DNA of 64,000 nt from Edaphobacter lichenicola (GCF_025264645.1 NZ_CP073696.1:5394001-5458000), one strand, 5' to 3'. Numbered from the stretch's first letter, positions 50,664 to 60,001 are shown. Numbers and translations are program-made. The notes: generated by a model from the letters alone, not told the origin.

Positions 50664-52003
50664 AGGAAGGTATGAAAATCCGTATCGTGATGTCGGCCCT
50701 GGTATTGACAGCGAATTTCGTCTGTCATGCGCAGGCCGTGCCAACTGCAGAATCACCATTGATGAGCTCAAGCCTCGGTCCGAATCTTCCCTCGCTCGAT
50801 GGCGTTGTCCACTACGCGCTCAGCGCATCCGAGATCGTTCAGTATGGGTACTATGGGCCCGGCGACGTGTCGCACTCCACCGACCTCAGCGGTGATATCG
50901 CCTACACCTCGAAGAGCACGGTGCGGCCCTTCGGCTTGCTCTTTGCAGGTGGTGTCATCCTGGCGAACCAGTCCGGGCAGGGAACGTCGTCCTTCTGGAA
51001 TCTATCCGCCTCGCAGGGATACATCACCCGTCATTGGGCGTTCAATATCTCCGATTCATTCAGCTTCTTGCCCCAGTCGCCGACGACAGGGCTCTCGGGT
51101 ATCGCCGGTGTCGGCGACCTTGGATTCCCGGTAGAGAGCCCTACGACAGGTCCGGCAGGCGGAATCCTGACGACCTCGGGCGACCGCATCGGCAACACAT
51201 TGACCGGCAGCGTGGAGCGGCAGATCGCCTCGAACACCTCCGTCAGCGGTTCGGGCAGCTGGAGCATACTCCATTATCTGGATGACAATGCAGAGCAGGG
51301 GCTAGACAACACGCAGATTACCGGCATCGTGTCCCTCAATCAGCGCCTGGATGCTCGAAGCTCTGCCAGCCTCAGCGCAGTTTACTCGGACTATTACTTC
51401 ACCGGACCGGAGTCTGGCCCGGATGAGCCAAACTTTACGACGCGGGGCATCAATCTCTCCTATTCGCGAGTCTTGAGCCGCTCGTTCAGCGCCAACATCT
51501 CCGCCGGTCCGCAGTGGGTCTCGAGTTCAAACGGCCTGCTCATCCCCTCGGCGATCAATGTCGCTGTCTCTGCCGGTCTCTCGTACGGGTATCGCAGTAC
51601 GCACGCATCGGTGAGCTACTCGCGGGGCGTGAACAACGGCTCCGGGGTGTTGCCCGGTGCGCTGTCCGATGGGGTTTCGGGTACCGTGGCGCATACCTGG
51701 GGACGTAACTGGCTGGCCTCGCTCAGCGCGGCCTACACCCACACAGCCGGTCTGACTCAGGCGCTGAACGGCGATTCCCTCGTCTCCACGAATGAAGTCT
51801 TCGATACCGTCTATGGCGGTGGGCAGCTCACCCGCCGAATCAGCACTCATTTCTCCGGCTATGTAAGCTACACGGCGCAAAATCAGTCCAACAACAATGC
51901 GAACCTACTGATTACGCCCTTCAACGTCCTCAATGGAACCTCCCAGACGTTTGGAATCGGGATCACCTTCAGCCCCCGCTCCACCAATCTGGGGCAATTT
52001 TAA
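50660..52003 (+). CDS. Outer-membrane beta-barrel protein of the Eps operon
   Basis: A 447-residue exported protein with signal peptide (IRIVMSALVLTANFVCHAQA) and many amphipathic beta-strands alternating aromatic and Ser/Thr residues (VSLNQRLDARSSASLSAVY, GINLSYSRVLSRSFSANIS), ending near STNLGQF. It is predicted to be a large outer-membrane barrel, probably the outer-membrane partner for the short Wza-like exporter, comparable to the uncharacterised TIGR03016-type proteins in PEP-CTERM Eps operons. The start at 50660 overlaps the upstream stop; an ATG at 50672 after AAGGAAGG is the alternative. Confidence 0.82.
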   Translation: MKEGMKIRIVMSALVLTANFVCHAQAVPTAESPLMSSSLGPNLPSLDGVVHYALSASEIVQYGYYGPGDVSHSTDLSGDIAYTSKSTVRPFGLLFAGGVILANQSGQGTSSFWNLSASQGYITRHWAFNISDSFSFLPQSPTTGLSGIAGVGDLGFPVESPTTGPAGGILTTSGDRIGNTLTGSVERQIASNTSVSGSGSWSILHYLDDNAEQGLDNTQITGIVSLNQRLDARSSASLSAVYSDYYFTGPESGPDEPNFTTRGINLSYSRVLSRSFSANISAGPQWVSSSNGLLIPSAINVAVSAGLSYGYRSTHASVSYSRGVNNGSGVLPGALSDGVSGTVAHTWGRNWLASLSAAYTHTAGLTQALNGDSLVSTNEVFDTVYGGGQLTRRISTHFSGYVSYTAQNQSNNNANLLITPFNVLNGTSQTFGIGITFSPRSTNLGQF

Positions 52004-52012
52004 GGAGTCTTC

Positions 52013-53545
52013 ATGCTTGGTCATCGCGCACTGACGCTGCAGGACTACACCACCATTCTGAAACGGAGATGGTGGATCATCGCCATTCCGGCGGTCGTGT
52101 TTCCTATCGTCGGATATGCTCTTACGTTTCTCGTGCAGCCGCAGTACATCTCTCAGACCTTGGTCCTGGTAGAGCAGCAGAAGGTTCCGGAGTCATACGT
52201 CAAAGCGGTGGTCACCGAGGACCTGAGCGGGCGGCTGGCTTCCATGAAGGAGCAGATCCTGAGCCGTTCGCGGCTTCAGCCCATCATCGAACGCTTCAAC
52301 CTCTTTGCCAACGGAAAGATGTCGATGGACGAGCGCATCGACCTGACAAGAAAAAATATCGGTATCACGCCGATTCAGTCGGAGATTGCACGCACCAACG
52401 GCCTGCCGGGATTCTTTATCTCGTTCAAGGCGAACGACGCACGCACCGCCCAACAGGTATGCGGAGAGATCCAGTCTCTCTTTGTCAGCGAAAATCTCAG
52501 TGACCGCGCCGCGTCGGCAGCAGGAACAACAGACTTTCTGAAGGGCCAGCTCGCCGATGCGAAGGCGAAGCTGGATGAACAGGATGCGAGGCTGGCGAAG
52601 TTCCAGCAGACGTACATGGGCAAACTGCCCGGCGCGGAAGTGTCGAACATCAACATGTTGACGACGCTCAACACGCAGCTGGATGCCGCAACCCAGGCGC
52701 TGGCTCGCATGGAGCAGGACAAGAGCTACGCCGAGTCGATTCTGGCGATGCAGCAGGCTCAGCAGCCCCAGACCACAGAGCATGGCGGTATCGCACCTCA
52801 GGCCCAGCAACAGGAGCTGCAACAGCTTCAGGCGCAGGAGGCCGACCTCACCGCTCGCTACACCGATGACTATCCGGATGTGGTCAGTGTCCGCCGAAAG
52901 ATCAAAGAGTTGCAGCAGAAGCTGGCCCAGGCGCCTGCCGCAGCAGTTGCGCCGGCAGCTTCGACACCCAAGCCCACCGACTCCGTGAGCGTGCAGCAGA
53001 TGCGTGCTCAGCTCCGCGCGATGGAGCAGGGCATCGCTCAAAAGAGACGCGACCAGGCGGCGATTCAGAGCCAGCTTCGTACGTATCAGGATCGTGTTGC
53101 AGCCAGCCCGGCCGTCGAAGAGGAGTACAAGAGCATCACTCGGGATAACCAGACCGCGCAGGCGTTCTATGATGATCTGCTCAACAAGCTGAATCAATCC
53201 AAGATGGCGACGGATCTCGAAAAACGCCAGCAGGGCGAACAGTTCCGCGTCATGGACGAACCCAATCTGCCTGAGTCGCCGTCTTCGCCGAAGCGGCCGG
53301 TCTTCGTCACCGCAGGTCTTGCGGCCGGCCTGGCTCTTGGGCTGTTCATCGTAGGCTTACTCGAATACCTCGATACCGCAGTACGAAACGAGCGGGATAT
53401 CTGGGCATTTACGAAGCTGCCCACGCTCGGTGTCATCGCATTTGCCGGAGAGCAGGCCACTGAGGCGCCGAAGAAGAGATGGTTCGGCCGTCGAACGCCA
53501 GAGTTAGCTGCGGGAAACAAGCCGCTCATGAATGCGGGGGGCTAA
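52013..53545 (+). CDS. Wzz/chain-length determinant (GNVR-type) protein
   Basis: A 510-residue inner-membrane polysaccharide co-polymerase. The first helix (RWWIIAIPAVVFPIVGYAL) and a late second helix (VFVTAGLAAGLALGLFIVGLLEYLD) flank a long periplasmic coiled-coil region rich in Gln, Ala and Glu (residues 170-400). PNLPESPSSPKRP before the second helix is the typical Pro-rich motif. No kinase domain is fused; the BY-kinase is encoded two genes downstream. AAGGAG precedes the ATG, and its TAA overlaps the next ATG (TAATG). Confidence 0.93.
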   Translation: MLGHRALTLQDYTTILKRRWWIIAIPAVVFPIVGYALTFLVQPQYISQTLVLVEQQKVPESYVKAVVTEDLSGRLASMKEQILSRSRLQPIIERFNLFANGKMSMDERIDLTRKNIGITPIQSEIARTNGLPGFFISFKANDARTAQQVCGEIQSLFVSENLSDRAASAAGTTDFLKGQLADAKAKLDEQDARLAKFQQTYMGKLPGAEVSNINMLTTLNTQLDAATQALARMEQDKSYAESILAMQQAQQPQTTEHGGIAPQAQQQELQQLQAQEADLTARYTDDYPDVVSVRRKIKELQQKLAQAPAAAVAPAASTPKPTDSVSVQQMRAQLRAMEQGIAQKRRDQAAIQSQLRTYQDRVAASPAVEEEYKSITRDNQTAQAFYDDLLNKLNQSKMATDLEKRQQGEQFRVMDEPNLPESPSSPKRPVFVTAGLAAGLALGLFIVGLLEYLDTAVRNERDIWAFTKLPTLGVIAFAGEQATEAPKKRWFGRRTPELAAGNKPLMNAGG

Positions 53546-54471
53546 TGTATAACACCTTCTTCAAATTGCAGAGCAGTCCGTTCGGAACCAGTCCCGACCC
53601 GCGGTTCCTCTACATGATGCCGCACACGCGCGAGGCACTTGCGTGTCTTGAGTATGGAATCTCCGCACGGAAAGGCTTCACCGTACTGACCGGTGAGGTG
53701 GGCACGGGCAAGACAACGCTCCTGCGCCGTGCTCTCAGCTCGTTCAGCGGCCGCAGGGTCTCCACCGCGTTCGTCTTCAATCCGCGCCTGGACGTGCTGG
53801 ACTTCCTCGAATTTGTGATGACCGACTTCGGCATCGTACCCGCGACGCGCACCAAATCCGGCATGCTGTTGCAGTTGAATCGCTGGCTGATCGAGCGCTT
53901 CCGTATGGAAGAGACGTGCGTGGTCGTCGTCGACGAAGCGCAAAACCTCTCGTGGGAGCTACTCGAAGAGATTCGGCTGCTGACAAACCTCGAGACCTCG
54001 TCGGAGAAGCTATTACAGATCGTGCTATCGGGCCAGCCGGAGCTGGAAGAGAAGCTACGCCACCCAAGCGTGCGGCAGCTGCGGCAGCGAGTCTCCCTGT
54101 GGTGCCGTACCCAGGCCCTCACCGAGAGCCAGACGCACGCCTACGTCGCCGAGCGCCTCAGGATCTCCGGAGCTACTTCGCCACTCTTCTCGCCCGAAGC
54201 ACTGGCGCTGGTTCACCGCTTCAGCCGAGGCATTCCGCGCATCATCAATCTGCTCTGCGAGCACTCGCTCATCGTGGCGTACGTGGAGCAGGTCCCACAG
54301 GTAACCGCGGCGATCGTCGAGGGTGTGGCCGCCGAACTCGAGTTAGAGACGCAGCCGTTCATGGTCTCTTCGGCGGCACTCGGCAACTCACGGGCCGAGC
54401 CGGGGCTGACAACAAAAGAAGACAACTTTATGGCGGCTTTTAACAGAGAGCCGGGAAGGCACGATCGATGA
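53545..54471 (+). CDS. ExeA-like AAA ATPase of the Eps operon
   Basis: A 308-residue AAA ATPase. The N-terminus (YNTFFKLQSSPFGTSPDPRFL) is the family entry signature. Walker A is LTGEVGTGKTTLLRR at about residue 50, Walker B VVVVDEAQNLSWELL at about 130, and LLTNLETSSEKLLQIVLSGQPEL is the sensor region. This is the ExeA/GspA-like group found in exosortase-linked exopolysaccharide operons (TIGR03015). A frame extends 66 bases upstream but overlaps the Wzz gene; the TAATG junction is clearly the start. It ends with an ATGA overlap into the kinase gene. Confidence 0.93.
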   Translation: MYNTFFKLQSSPFGTSPDPRFLYMMPHTREALACLEYGISARKGFTVLTGEVGTGKTTLLRRALSSFSGRRVSTAFVFNPRLDVLDFLEFVMTDFGIVPATRTKSGMLLQLNRWLIERFRMEETCVVVVDEAQNLSWELLEEIRLLTNLETSSEKLLQIVLSGQPELEEKLRHPSVRQLRQRVSLWCRTQALTESQTHAYVAERLRISGATSPLFSPEALALVHRFSRGIPRIINLLCEHSLIVAYVEQVPQVTAAIVEGVAAELELETQPFMVSSAALGNSRAEPGLTTKEDNFMAAFNREPGRHDR

Positions 54472-55421
54472 GCCGCATCTACGAAGCACTCCAGAAGGCA
54501 GAGTCCGAGCGGAAGTTGGAGCGGCGAGAACCCGAGCCGCAGGAGTCGTCCTACATCGCGCCCGTGCCTACGACGGCGGCGGTCGCAGTGGCCGACGAAG
54601 AGTATATCTCCCACGCGCCGATCGTCACCGAGTCATACGTGGAGCCATCCTATGCACGGCAGACGAACAGCGATTCGCTGGATCTGAGCAAGGTTGTGAC
54701 TCGCCCGTGGGCCTTGTCGTCAACGCAGACTCCGGCACTGCTTGAGCGCGGCCCCGCGGTAGAACAGTTTCGCAGCCTCCGCTCCCGCATCTTTGAGCTT
54801 CGCGACATCAGCCCGCTCAAGACCATCCTGATAACGAGCGGCCTCCCGCAAGAGGGCAAGAGCTTCGTCTCGACGAACCTCGCGATGAGCCTCGCCCGTC
54901 ACAAAAACAGCAAGGTGCTGTTGATCGACGGTGATATGCGGCGCTATTCGCTGCACCAGATTCTCGGATGCGAATCGCATCCCGGCCTGGCGGACTATCT
55001 TGCCGGCAAGGCCACTCTTGTCGAAGCGATGCAGCGCCCGGAGCCATTCGAGAAGATGACTCCCGGGGCAGCATCCATTCAGCAGAACCTGACCTTTATC
55101 GCTGGCGGAAATGGTGGCGACAAGGCGGCCGATCTTTCGGGCAGCCCGCGCTTCGAGGAGCTGATCCGGCTGGCCTCTCCACACTTTGATTGGATTATCG
55201 TCGACTCTTCGCCGGTGCTGCCGGTCTCCGATGCGGTGAACCTGGCCCGTTCCTGCGATGGGGTTCTCCTGGTCGCACGCGGAGGGGTAACGAAGTTCCC
55301 CGTCGCACAGCGTGCGCAGAGCGAGTTGAAGGCCTCGAACATCCTGGGGTTTGTCCTGAACGCGGTAGAAGAAGTTCCAAACGTTGGCGGCTACTACGGG
55401 TACTACAACGCAAAGCACTAA
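54468..55421 (+). CDS. BY-kinase (Wzc/CpsD-like tyrosine autokinase)
   Basis: A 317-residue cytoplasmic bacterial tyrosine kinase that controls chain length through the separate Wzz-like protein. MSRIYEALQKAESERK is the usual N-terminus of the exosortase-linked group. Walker A is TSGLPQEGKSFVSTNLA, Walker A' VLLIDGDMRR, and Walker B IIVDSSPVLP. The C-terminus NVGGYYGYYNAKH is a tyrosine cluster for autophosphorylation. It is coupled by four-base overlap to the ATPase gene and followed by the sugar transferase after 18 bases. Confidence 0.94.
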   Translation: MSRIYEALQKAESERKLERREPEPQESSYIAPVPTTAAVAVADEEYISHAPIVTESYVEPSYARQTNSDSLDLSKVVTRPWALSSTQTPALLERGPAVEQFRSLRSRIFELRDISPLKTILITSGLPQEGKSFVSTNLAMSLARHKNSKVLLIDGDMRRYSLHQILGCESHPGLADYLAGKATLVEAMQRPEPFEKMTPGAASIQQNLTFIAGGNGGDKAADLSGSPRFEELIRLASPHFDWIIVDSSPVLPVSDAVNLARSCDGVLLVARGGVTKFPVAQRAQSELKASNILGFVLNAVEEVPNVGGYYGYYNAKH

Positions 55422-55439
55422 AAGGGAGCGATTGACCAG

Positions 55440-56816
55440 ATGATCCGGCTCTTCAATGTGTACTACCCCACGCGTACCATCGTTCTCCTGCTGTGCGAAG
55501 CGCTGATTGTCAGTGGCTGCTTCCTGCTGGCGACGGTGCTGCTGCTGGGTCCGGATACGTATCTCGTCCTGAACTATGAGAATGGCAGTCTGAAGATCCT
55601 GGCTCTGACCGTTCTGACGCTGCTCTTTTCGTACTACTTCGACCTCTATGAGCCTCAGCGAATCTCCGCAAGCTGGGAGATCTACTTTCGTCTGTTGCTG
55701 GTGCTCGGCTTCCTCTCATTTCTGCTCTCCGTCATCATCTTCCTGTTTCCAGCCGCTGACATCGCGCACTACGTTCTGCTGCTCGGGCTCATGTTTCTTA
55801 CCGCAGCCCTCGTAGCCTGGCGCAGCGCCTACGAATGGATCATTGGAAGGGAGATGTTCCGCGAACGCGTCTATGTCCTGGGCGCCGGCGAACGTGCCCA
55901 GACCATCGTCAACCTGCTCGGGGCGCGCAAGGACGCGGGTATGGAGGTTATCGGCTGGGATGGTGTCGTAGCCGACAGAGCAGAGCGTAAAGAGGCCATC
56001 CACGCTGCCCTTGAACGCTTCAGCGGACCGAAGCTGCAGGTCGACCGCGTCATCGTTGCGCTTGAGGATCGCCGCGGCGAGTTTCCCGTTGGGGAACTGC
56101 TCAAGCTTCGTTTCAACGGTGTCGTCATCGAAGAAGGTGGAAGTTTACTGGAGCGCCTCACTGGAAAGCTGCACCTCGACGGACTTCATCCAAGCAGCTT
56201 TATCTACAGCGAAGGGTTTCGTGTAAAGCCCTCGCAGCAGATTGCACGACGCATCGTCTCGACGCTTACGGCAGCGATCGGCCTCCTGCTCTTCCTGCCC
56301 TTCTTTCCGTTCGTCGTGCTGCTGGTTCGCCTCTCGTCCCCGGGACCGATCTTCTTCCGCCAGACGCGCGTCGGCCTGGGCGGCAAGAACTTCACCGTCT
56401 TCAAGTTTCGAACGATGCGCACCGATGCCGAGGTCGCCGGCGCAAAGTGGGCGACAAAGAACGATCCTCGTGTCACCCGCGTCGGCATGTTCATGCGCAA
56501 GACCCGGCTCGACGAGGTGCCTCAGCTTTGGAATGTGCTGCGCGGCGATATGGGCTTTGTCGGCCCCCGCCCCGAGCGGCCAGAGTTTGTTCCCTGGCTC
56601 ACTGAACAGATCCCCTACTTCAATCTTCGCCACATGATTCGACCGGGACTGACAGGATGGGCGCAGGTGCGGTACGGCTATGGAGCAACCCTGGCCGAGA
56701 GCCGCGAGAAGCTGGAGTTTGATCTGTACTACATCAAGCACATGACGCTTGGGCTTGATCTGCTGATCATGTTCGAGACCGTGAAGACGATCATTCGACG
56801 TCAAGGCGCGCAGTAG
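55440..56816 (+). CDS. Initiating sugar-1-phosphate transferase (PNPT/PHPT, WbaP/EpsB-like)
   Basis: A 458-residue polyisoprenyl-phosphate glycosyl-1-phosphate transferase that starts the repeat unit on undecaprenyl phosphate. Four N-terminal membrane helices and a nucleotide-binding-like central domain (RVYVLGAGERAQTIVNLLG, then VDRVIVALEDRRGEFP) precede the catalytic domain: a re-entrant helix (TAAIGLLLFLPFFPFVVLL), SSPGPIFFRQTRVGLGGK, FKFRTMRTDAE, TRLDEVPQLWNVLRGDMGFV and GPRPERPEF. It is the last gene of the operon and converges on the first sigma-54 activator gene. Confidence 0.95.
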   Translation: MIRLFNVYYPTRTIVLLLCEALIVSGCFLLATVLLLGPDTYLVLNYENGSLKILALTVLTLLFSYYFDLYEPQRISASWEIYFRLLLVLGFLSFLLSVIIFLFPAADIAHYVLLLGLMFLTAALVAWRSAYEWIIGREMFRERVYVLGAGERAQTIVNLLGARKDAGMEVIGWDGVVADRAERKEAIHAALERFSGPKLQVDRVIVALEDRRGEFPVGELLKLRFNGVVIEEGGSLLERLTGKLHLDGLHPSSFIYSEGFRVKPSQQIARRIVSTLTAAIGLLLFLPFFPFVVLLVRLSSPGPIFFRQTRVGLGGKNFTVFKFRTMRTDAEVAGAKWATKNDPRVTRVGMFMRKTRLDEVPQLWNVLRGDMGFVGPRPERPEFVPWLTEQIPYFNLRHMIRPGLTGWAQVRYGYGATLAESREKLEFDLYYIKHMTLGLDLLIMFETVKTIIRRQGAQ

Positions 56817-56938
56817 ATCGCATCAACGGCTCCTGCGAATGCAATCTCATCTATATAGAGATAATGCGAAATAATTCGTAGTTCAGAGTAAGTGCCAGCC
56901 TTCCGATACGCCGGCCCCTATCTTGAACTTGAAGCAGC

Positions 56939-58033
56939 TCAATAGATGCGGGTCCGCGAGGAGAGTGCATTCTTCAGCGTCCGCTCTTCCTTCTTCACCA
57001 GGTGAGGCATGCGGAGTGGCCGAGGCGGGACCTCGGGCATACCAACCTCGCTCAGCTTATAAAGCAGCGAACGGTAGCTGATCTGAAGCCATTTAGCCGT
57101 CTTTTGCCGATTCCAGCTGTTCTCTTGAAGAACCTTCAGGATGATCTGCCGCTCAAGATCCTGGGTAGCCTTTTTGGTGATGTTTTTGAGGGAAACGGGT
57201 TCGCTCAGGTCGATGTCGGTGGTGATGCCGTTGCGCGGAGTCTCAGGCATCAACTCGGCGACGAGAGCCTCCTCGCTGCCGATCAGCACATAGCTGCGAA
57301 TGAGATTCTCCAGCTGGCGGATGTTGCCCGGCCAATGGTAGTTCTGCATCAGGCGAACGGCGCTCTTGGAGAGTAATTCCGGTGTAGTGTGGAAAATCTT
57401 TGCATAGTGCTCAATGAAGTAGTCGATGAGGACGGGCAGATCTGCGATCCTCTGACGTAGCGGCGGCAGGTTGACGGTCACCGCATTGATACGGAAGAGG
57501 AAGTCCAGACGGAAGGTTCCGTCTTCGACCTGATTCCGAAGATCGGTGTTGGAGGCTGACACCAGGCGCGTAGCGATCGACCGTGGTTCGTGGCCACCTA
57601 CCCGGACGAAGGTACCATCCTGAAGGACCTGCAACAGCTTCGATTGAACTCCCAGGTCGAGGCTTCCGACCTCATCCAGAAACAGCGTGCCGTTGTGCGA
57701 CTGCTCAACGCGGCCCAGTTTCGTAGACATTGCGCCTGTAAATGCGCCTTTTTCATAGCCAAACAGCTCAGTTTCGAGCAGAGTGTGAGGGATCGCCGGG
57801 CAGCTCACCTTCACTAACGAGCCCCGGGCTCTCATCGAAAAAGCGTGCAGCAGGCGCACACAGATCTCTTTGCCGGTGCCGCTTTCGCCCTGGATCAGGA
57901 CGGGGACATCGGTCTCGGCGACGCGCTCGAGCTTGTTGCGAACCGCTTGCATTGCAGCGGTTTTGCCAAAAAAGATCTCCAACGGTGGGAGATTAAGAGA
58001 GACGGCGGATTCGGCATGATGGACCAAGGTCAT
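56939..58033 (-). CDS. Sigma-54 activator lacking a receiver domain
   Basis: A 364-residue AAA+ enhancer-binding protein. After only about 25 residues the AAA+ domain begins: Walker A GESGTGKEICVRLL, the sigma-54 contact loop GAFTGA intact in YEKGAFTGAMST, and Walker B GTLFLDEVGSLDL. The C-terminal Fis-type helix-turn-helix is NRQKTAKWLQISYRSLLYKL. There is no receiver, PAS or GAF domain, so it is either constitutive or controlled by a partner protein. It is divergent from the second activator and converges on the exopolysaccharide operon, whose promoter carries a sigma-54 element. Confidence 0.94.
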   Translation of the reverse strand: MTLVHHAESAVSLNLPPLEIFFGKTAAMQAVRNKLERVAETDVPVLIQGESGTGKEICVRLLHAFSMRARGSLVKVSCPAIPHTLLETELFGYEKGAFTGAMSTKLGRVEQSHNGTLFLDEVGSLDLGVQSKLLQVLQDGTFVRVGGHEPRSIATRLVSASNTDLRNQVEDGTFRLDFLFRINAVTVNLPPLRQRIADLPVLIDYFIEHYAKIFHTTPELLSKSAVRLMQNYHWPGNIRQLENLIRSYVLIGSEEALVAELMPETPRNGITTDIDLSEPVSLKNITKKATQDLERQIILKVLQENSWNRQKTAKWLQISYRSLLYKLSEVGMPEVPPRPLRMPHLVKKEERTLKNALSSRTRIY

Positions 58034-58072
58034 TTTTTCCTATCGGCGTAGGGAAACCCGCGAAGTAAGCAA

Positions 58073-58088
58073 TGCAGCTGTTACTGCA
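58073..58088. promoter_or_regulatory. TGCAG-N6-CTGCA inverted repeat
   Basis: A perfect 5-bp dyad with six-base spacer, 40 bases before the start of the receiverless activator. It could be an enhancer-type site for a Fis-family activator or an autoregulatory operator (inference). Confidence 0.4.
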
Positions 58089-58279
58089 CGTCGAGCGCCA
58101 ACCAATTCATGGAAAGCGGAAAAGTTGGTCGAAAAACCCTCTCCAGCGTGAAATTTCATATACGATCAAACCTGCCGATTGGACTGAAATGGCCTATTTA
58201 CCTGTGATTTCCGAGTCACCAGGCTGGCTTTCACCAAAGTAACCTTGTGAAAAAAGTTTACATTTTTTAAGTTCCACTT

Positions 58280-58295
58280 TGGCAACTACCATGTA
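58280..58295 (+). promoter_or_regulatory. Partial sigma-54 promoter-like element
   Basis: TGGCAACTACCATGTA keeps TGGCA at -24 and TG at -12 with exact spacing, but the final C of the -12 GC is T. It lies about 245 bases before the second activator's ATG. Confidence 0.3.
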
Positions 58296-58541
58296 AGCTA
58301 GGCCTACTCGGTAACGGGAGTGGAAAACCTTTATCTCTTTTGTCGGCAAAGTTCTTAACATTTTTGTGCAAAGTCTATGTTGAACGATCTAGAATCCGCG
58401 GAGCAGGCAGTTTCAATAGCTGAATGTCTTCGCATCTGCCTAGATTAACGCTTCAGCTTGAACCCGGGGGCCAACCGAGTTCAAGACCATCGCCGGGCCT
58501 GGGCAATTAAGTCCAGCACGGCAAAATTTGAGGTACTTTGT

Positions 58542-59978
58542 ATGTCCGCTGCACTATCCTCCTACCCAGTCACTGCCTTGAGACCGAACGCCAAGTCCCG
58601 CGCCCAGGTTCTTATCCTGGAACCGGATCTAGCAGTGCTCGATTATCTCCGGCTGACCCTCGGCTCCCTGTACTCGCTCAGCCTCTTCTCGGATGAGCAG
58701 ACCTTGCTTGACCGCCTGGAGAAAGCCGACCAGCCCGACCTGCTTTTGCTGGCCCTGCATACCAATCGCGATCCCCTGCCGCTTTTAACTCATATTCGCT
58801 GCACCAAGCCCAATCTCGCGGTCATCGTTCTGTCGTGCTCGGCCGAGCTGCGCGACCTCGAGATGGTGATCCGCCTTGGTGTCCGGGGCATCGTCATGAA
58901 GCCGTTCACCGGAGGCGATGTCGAACAGGCCATCGAAGAGCATCTTGCCTCTGCGGAGAAGAAGATCCCCGCCGCGGACGCACTGAAAGAGATTCCCCTC
59001 AACGAGACACACTCGTTCGTGCGGTCCAGCAAGAGAATGCGCGATCTGGAGAGTCAGGCTGCCCTGGTTGCCCGGGCCGATATACCTCTCCTGATCCTGG
59101 GCGAGAGCGGAACCGGTAAAGAGATCCTCGCCCTTTACACCCACAAGATGTCGGCTCGCAGTCAGAACATCTTCCTTAAGGTCAACTGCGCCGCTGTGCC
59201 GGCAGACCTCCTCGAGAGCGAACTCTTCGGCTACGAGCAGGGTGCGTTTACCGGCGCCATCAAGACCAAGCCGGGCAAGTTCGAGGTGTGTACCGGTGGA
59301 ACTATCTTTCTCGACGAGATCGGCGAGATGCCTGCAATGCTTCAGGCGAAGTTGCTGCAGGTTCTTCAGGACGGTACCTTCTCCCGTCTGGGCAGCCGCT
59401 CTCCGATGAAGGTGGACGTCCGGGTCATCGCCGCCACCAACATCAACATGAAGGAGGCAATGGCGAACAAGACCTTCCGTGAGGACCTCTACTACCGCCT
59501 GAACGGATTTACCCTCAGCATCCCAGCGCTGCGGGACCGCCGGGAGGAGATTCCTGTCCTGTCGGAGTACTTCATGCGGAAGGGCGCGAAGCGGTACGGT
59601 CGTGAACCTCTCCCGTTCTCTGCAACTCTCTTGAACGCGCTCTCCGAACACTCATGGCCTGGGAATCTGCGCGAGCTGGAAAATGTAATCAACCGCTATC
59701 TGGTGCTTGGCGAAGAAAAATCGATCGTCGATGAGCTCGCCCCTTCCGAGGTCTATCAGGGAGGGTCAGCAACGCCTCAGGAGGTGCCCAGCGGCGCCGG
59801 GCTCAAGGCGATGGTCCGCAACCTCAAAGGTGATGCGGAGTCAACGGCCATTGCACAGGTACTGGAGGGAACTGGATGGAACAGGAAGGCCGCGGCAAAC
59901 GATCTCCAAATCAGCTACAAGGCGCTCCTGTACAAGATCAAGCAATACGACCTGTCGCCACGGAACCACGCATCGTAA
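58542..59978 (+). CDS. Sigma-54 activator with degenerate receiver domain (PrsR-like)
   Basis: A 478-residue protein: receiver-like domain (1-130), AAA+ domain (about 165-400) and Fis-type helix-turn-helix (NRKAAANDLQISYKALLYKI). GESGTGKEILALY and GAFTGA in YEQGAFTGAIKT are intact. In the receiver the phospho-acceptor Asp is replaced by Ala71 (DLLLLALHT where families have a D), and the second acidic residue of the N-terminal pair is Pro28; the signalling Lys120 (VMKPF) remains. It is therefore unlikely to be phosphorylated normally. The start is the ATG with GAGGT upstream; the longer TTG frame is rejected. It resembles PrsR of PEP-CTERM loci by position and architecture. Confidence 0.93.
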   Translation: MSAALSSYPVTALRPNAKSRAQVLILEPDLAVLDYLRLTLGSLYSLSLFSDEQTLLDRLEKADQPDLLLLALHTNRDPLPLLTHIRCTKPNLAVIVLSCSAELRDLEMVIRLGVRGIVMKPFTGGDVEQAIEEHLASAEKKIPAADALKEIPLNETHSFVRSSKRMRDLESQAALVARADIPLLILGESGTGKEILALYTHKMSARSQNIFLKVNCAAVPADLLESELFGYEQGAFTGAIKTKPGKFEVCTGGTIFLDEIGEMPAMLQAKLLQVLQDGTFSRLGSRSPMKVDVRVIAATNINMKEAMANKTFREDLYYRLNGFTLSIPALRDRREEIPVLSEYFMRKGAKRYGREPLPFSATLLNALSEHSWPGNLRELENVINRYLVLGEEKSIVDELAPSEVYQGGSATPQEVPSGAGLKAMVRNLKGDAESTAIAQVLEGTGWNRKAAANDLQISYKALLYKIKQYDLSPRNHAS

Positions 59979-60001
59979 AGCCGAAGAACGCCGAAAATGA
60001 G

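Larger units (their letters stand above)
58034..58541. other. Divergent control region between two sigma-54 activators
   Basis: About 510 AT-rich bases without a gene. It has an inverted repeat near the first activator (58073-58088) and a partial sigma-54 motif toward the second (58280-58295). A TTG-started frame extends the second activator upstream to 58458 but is probably not translated. Confidence 0.65.
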
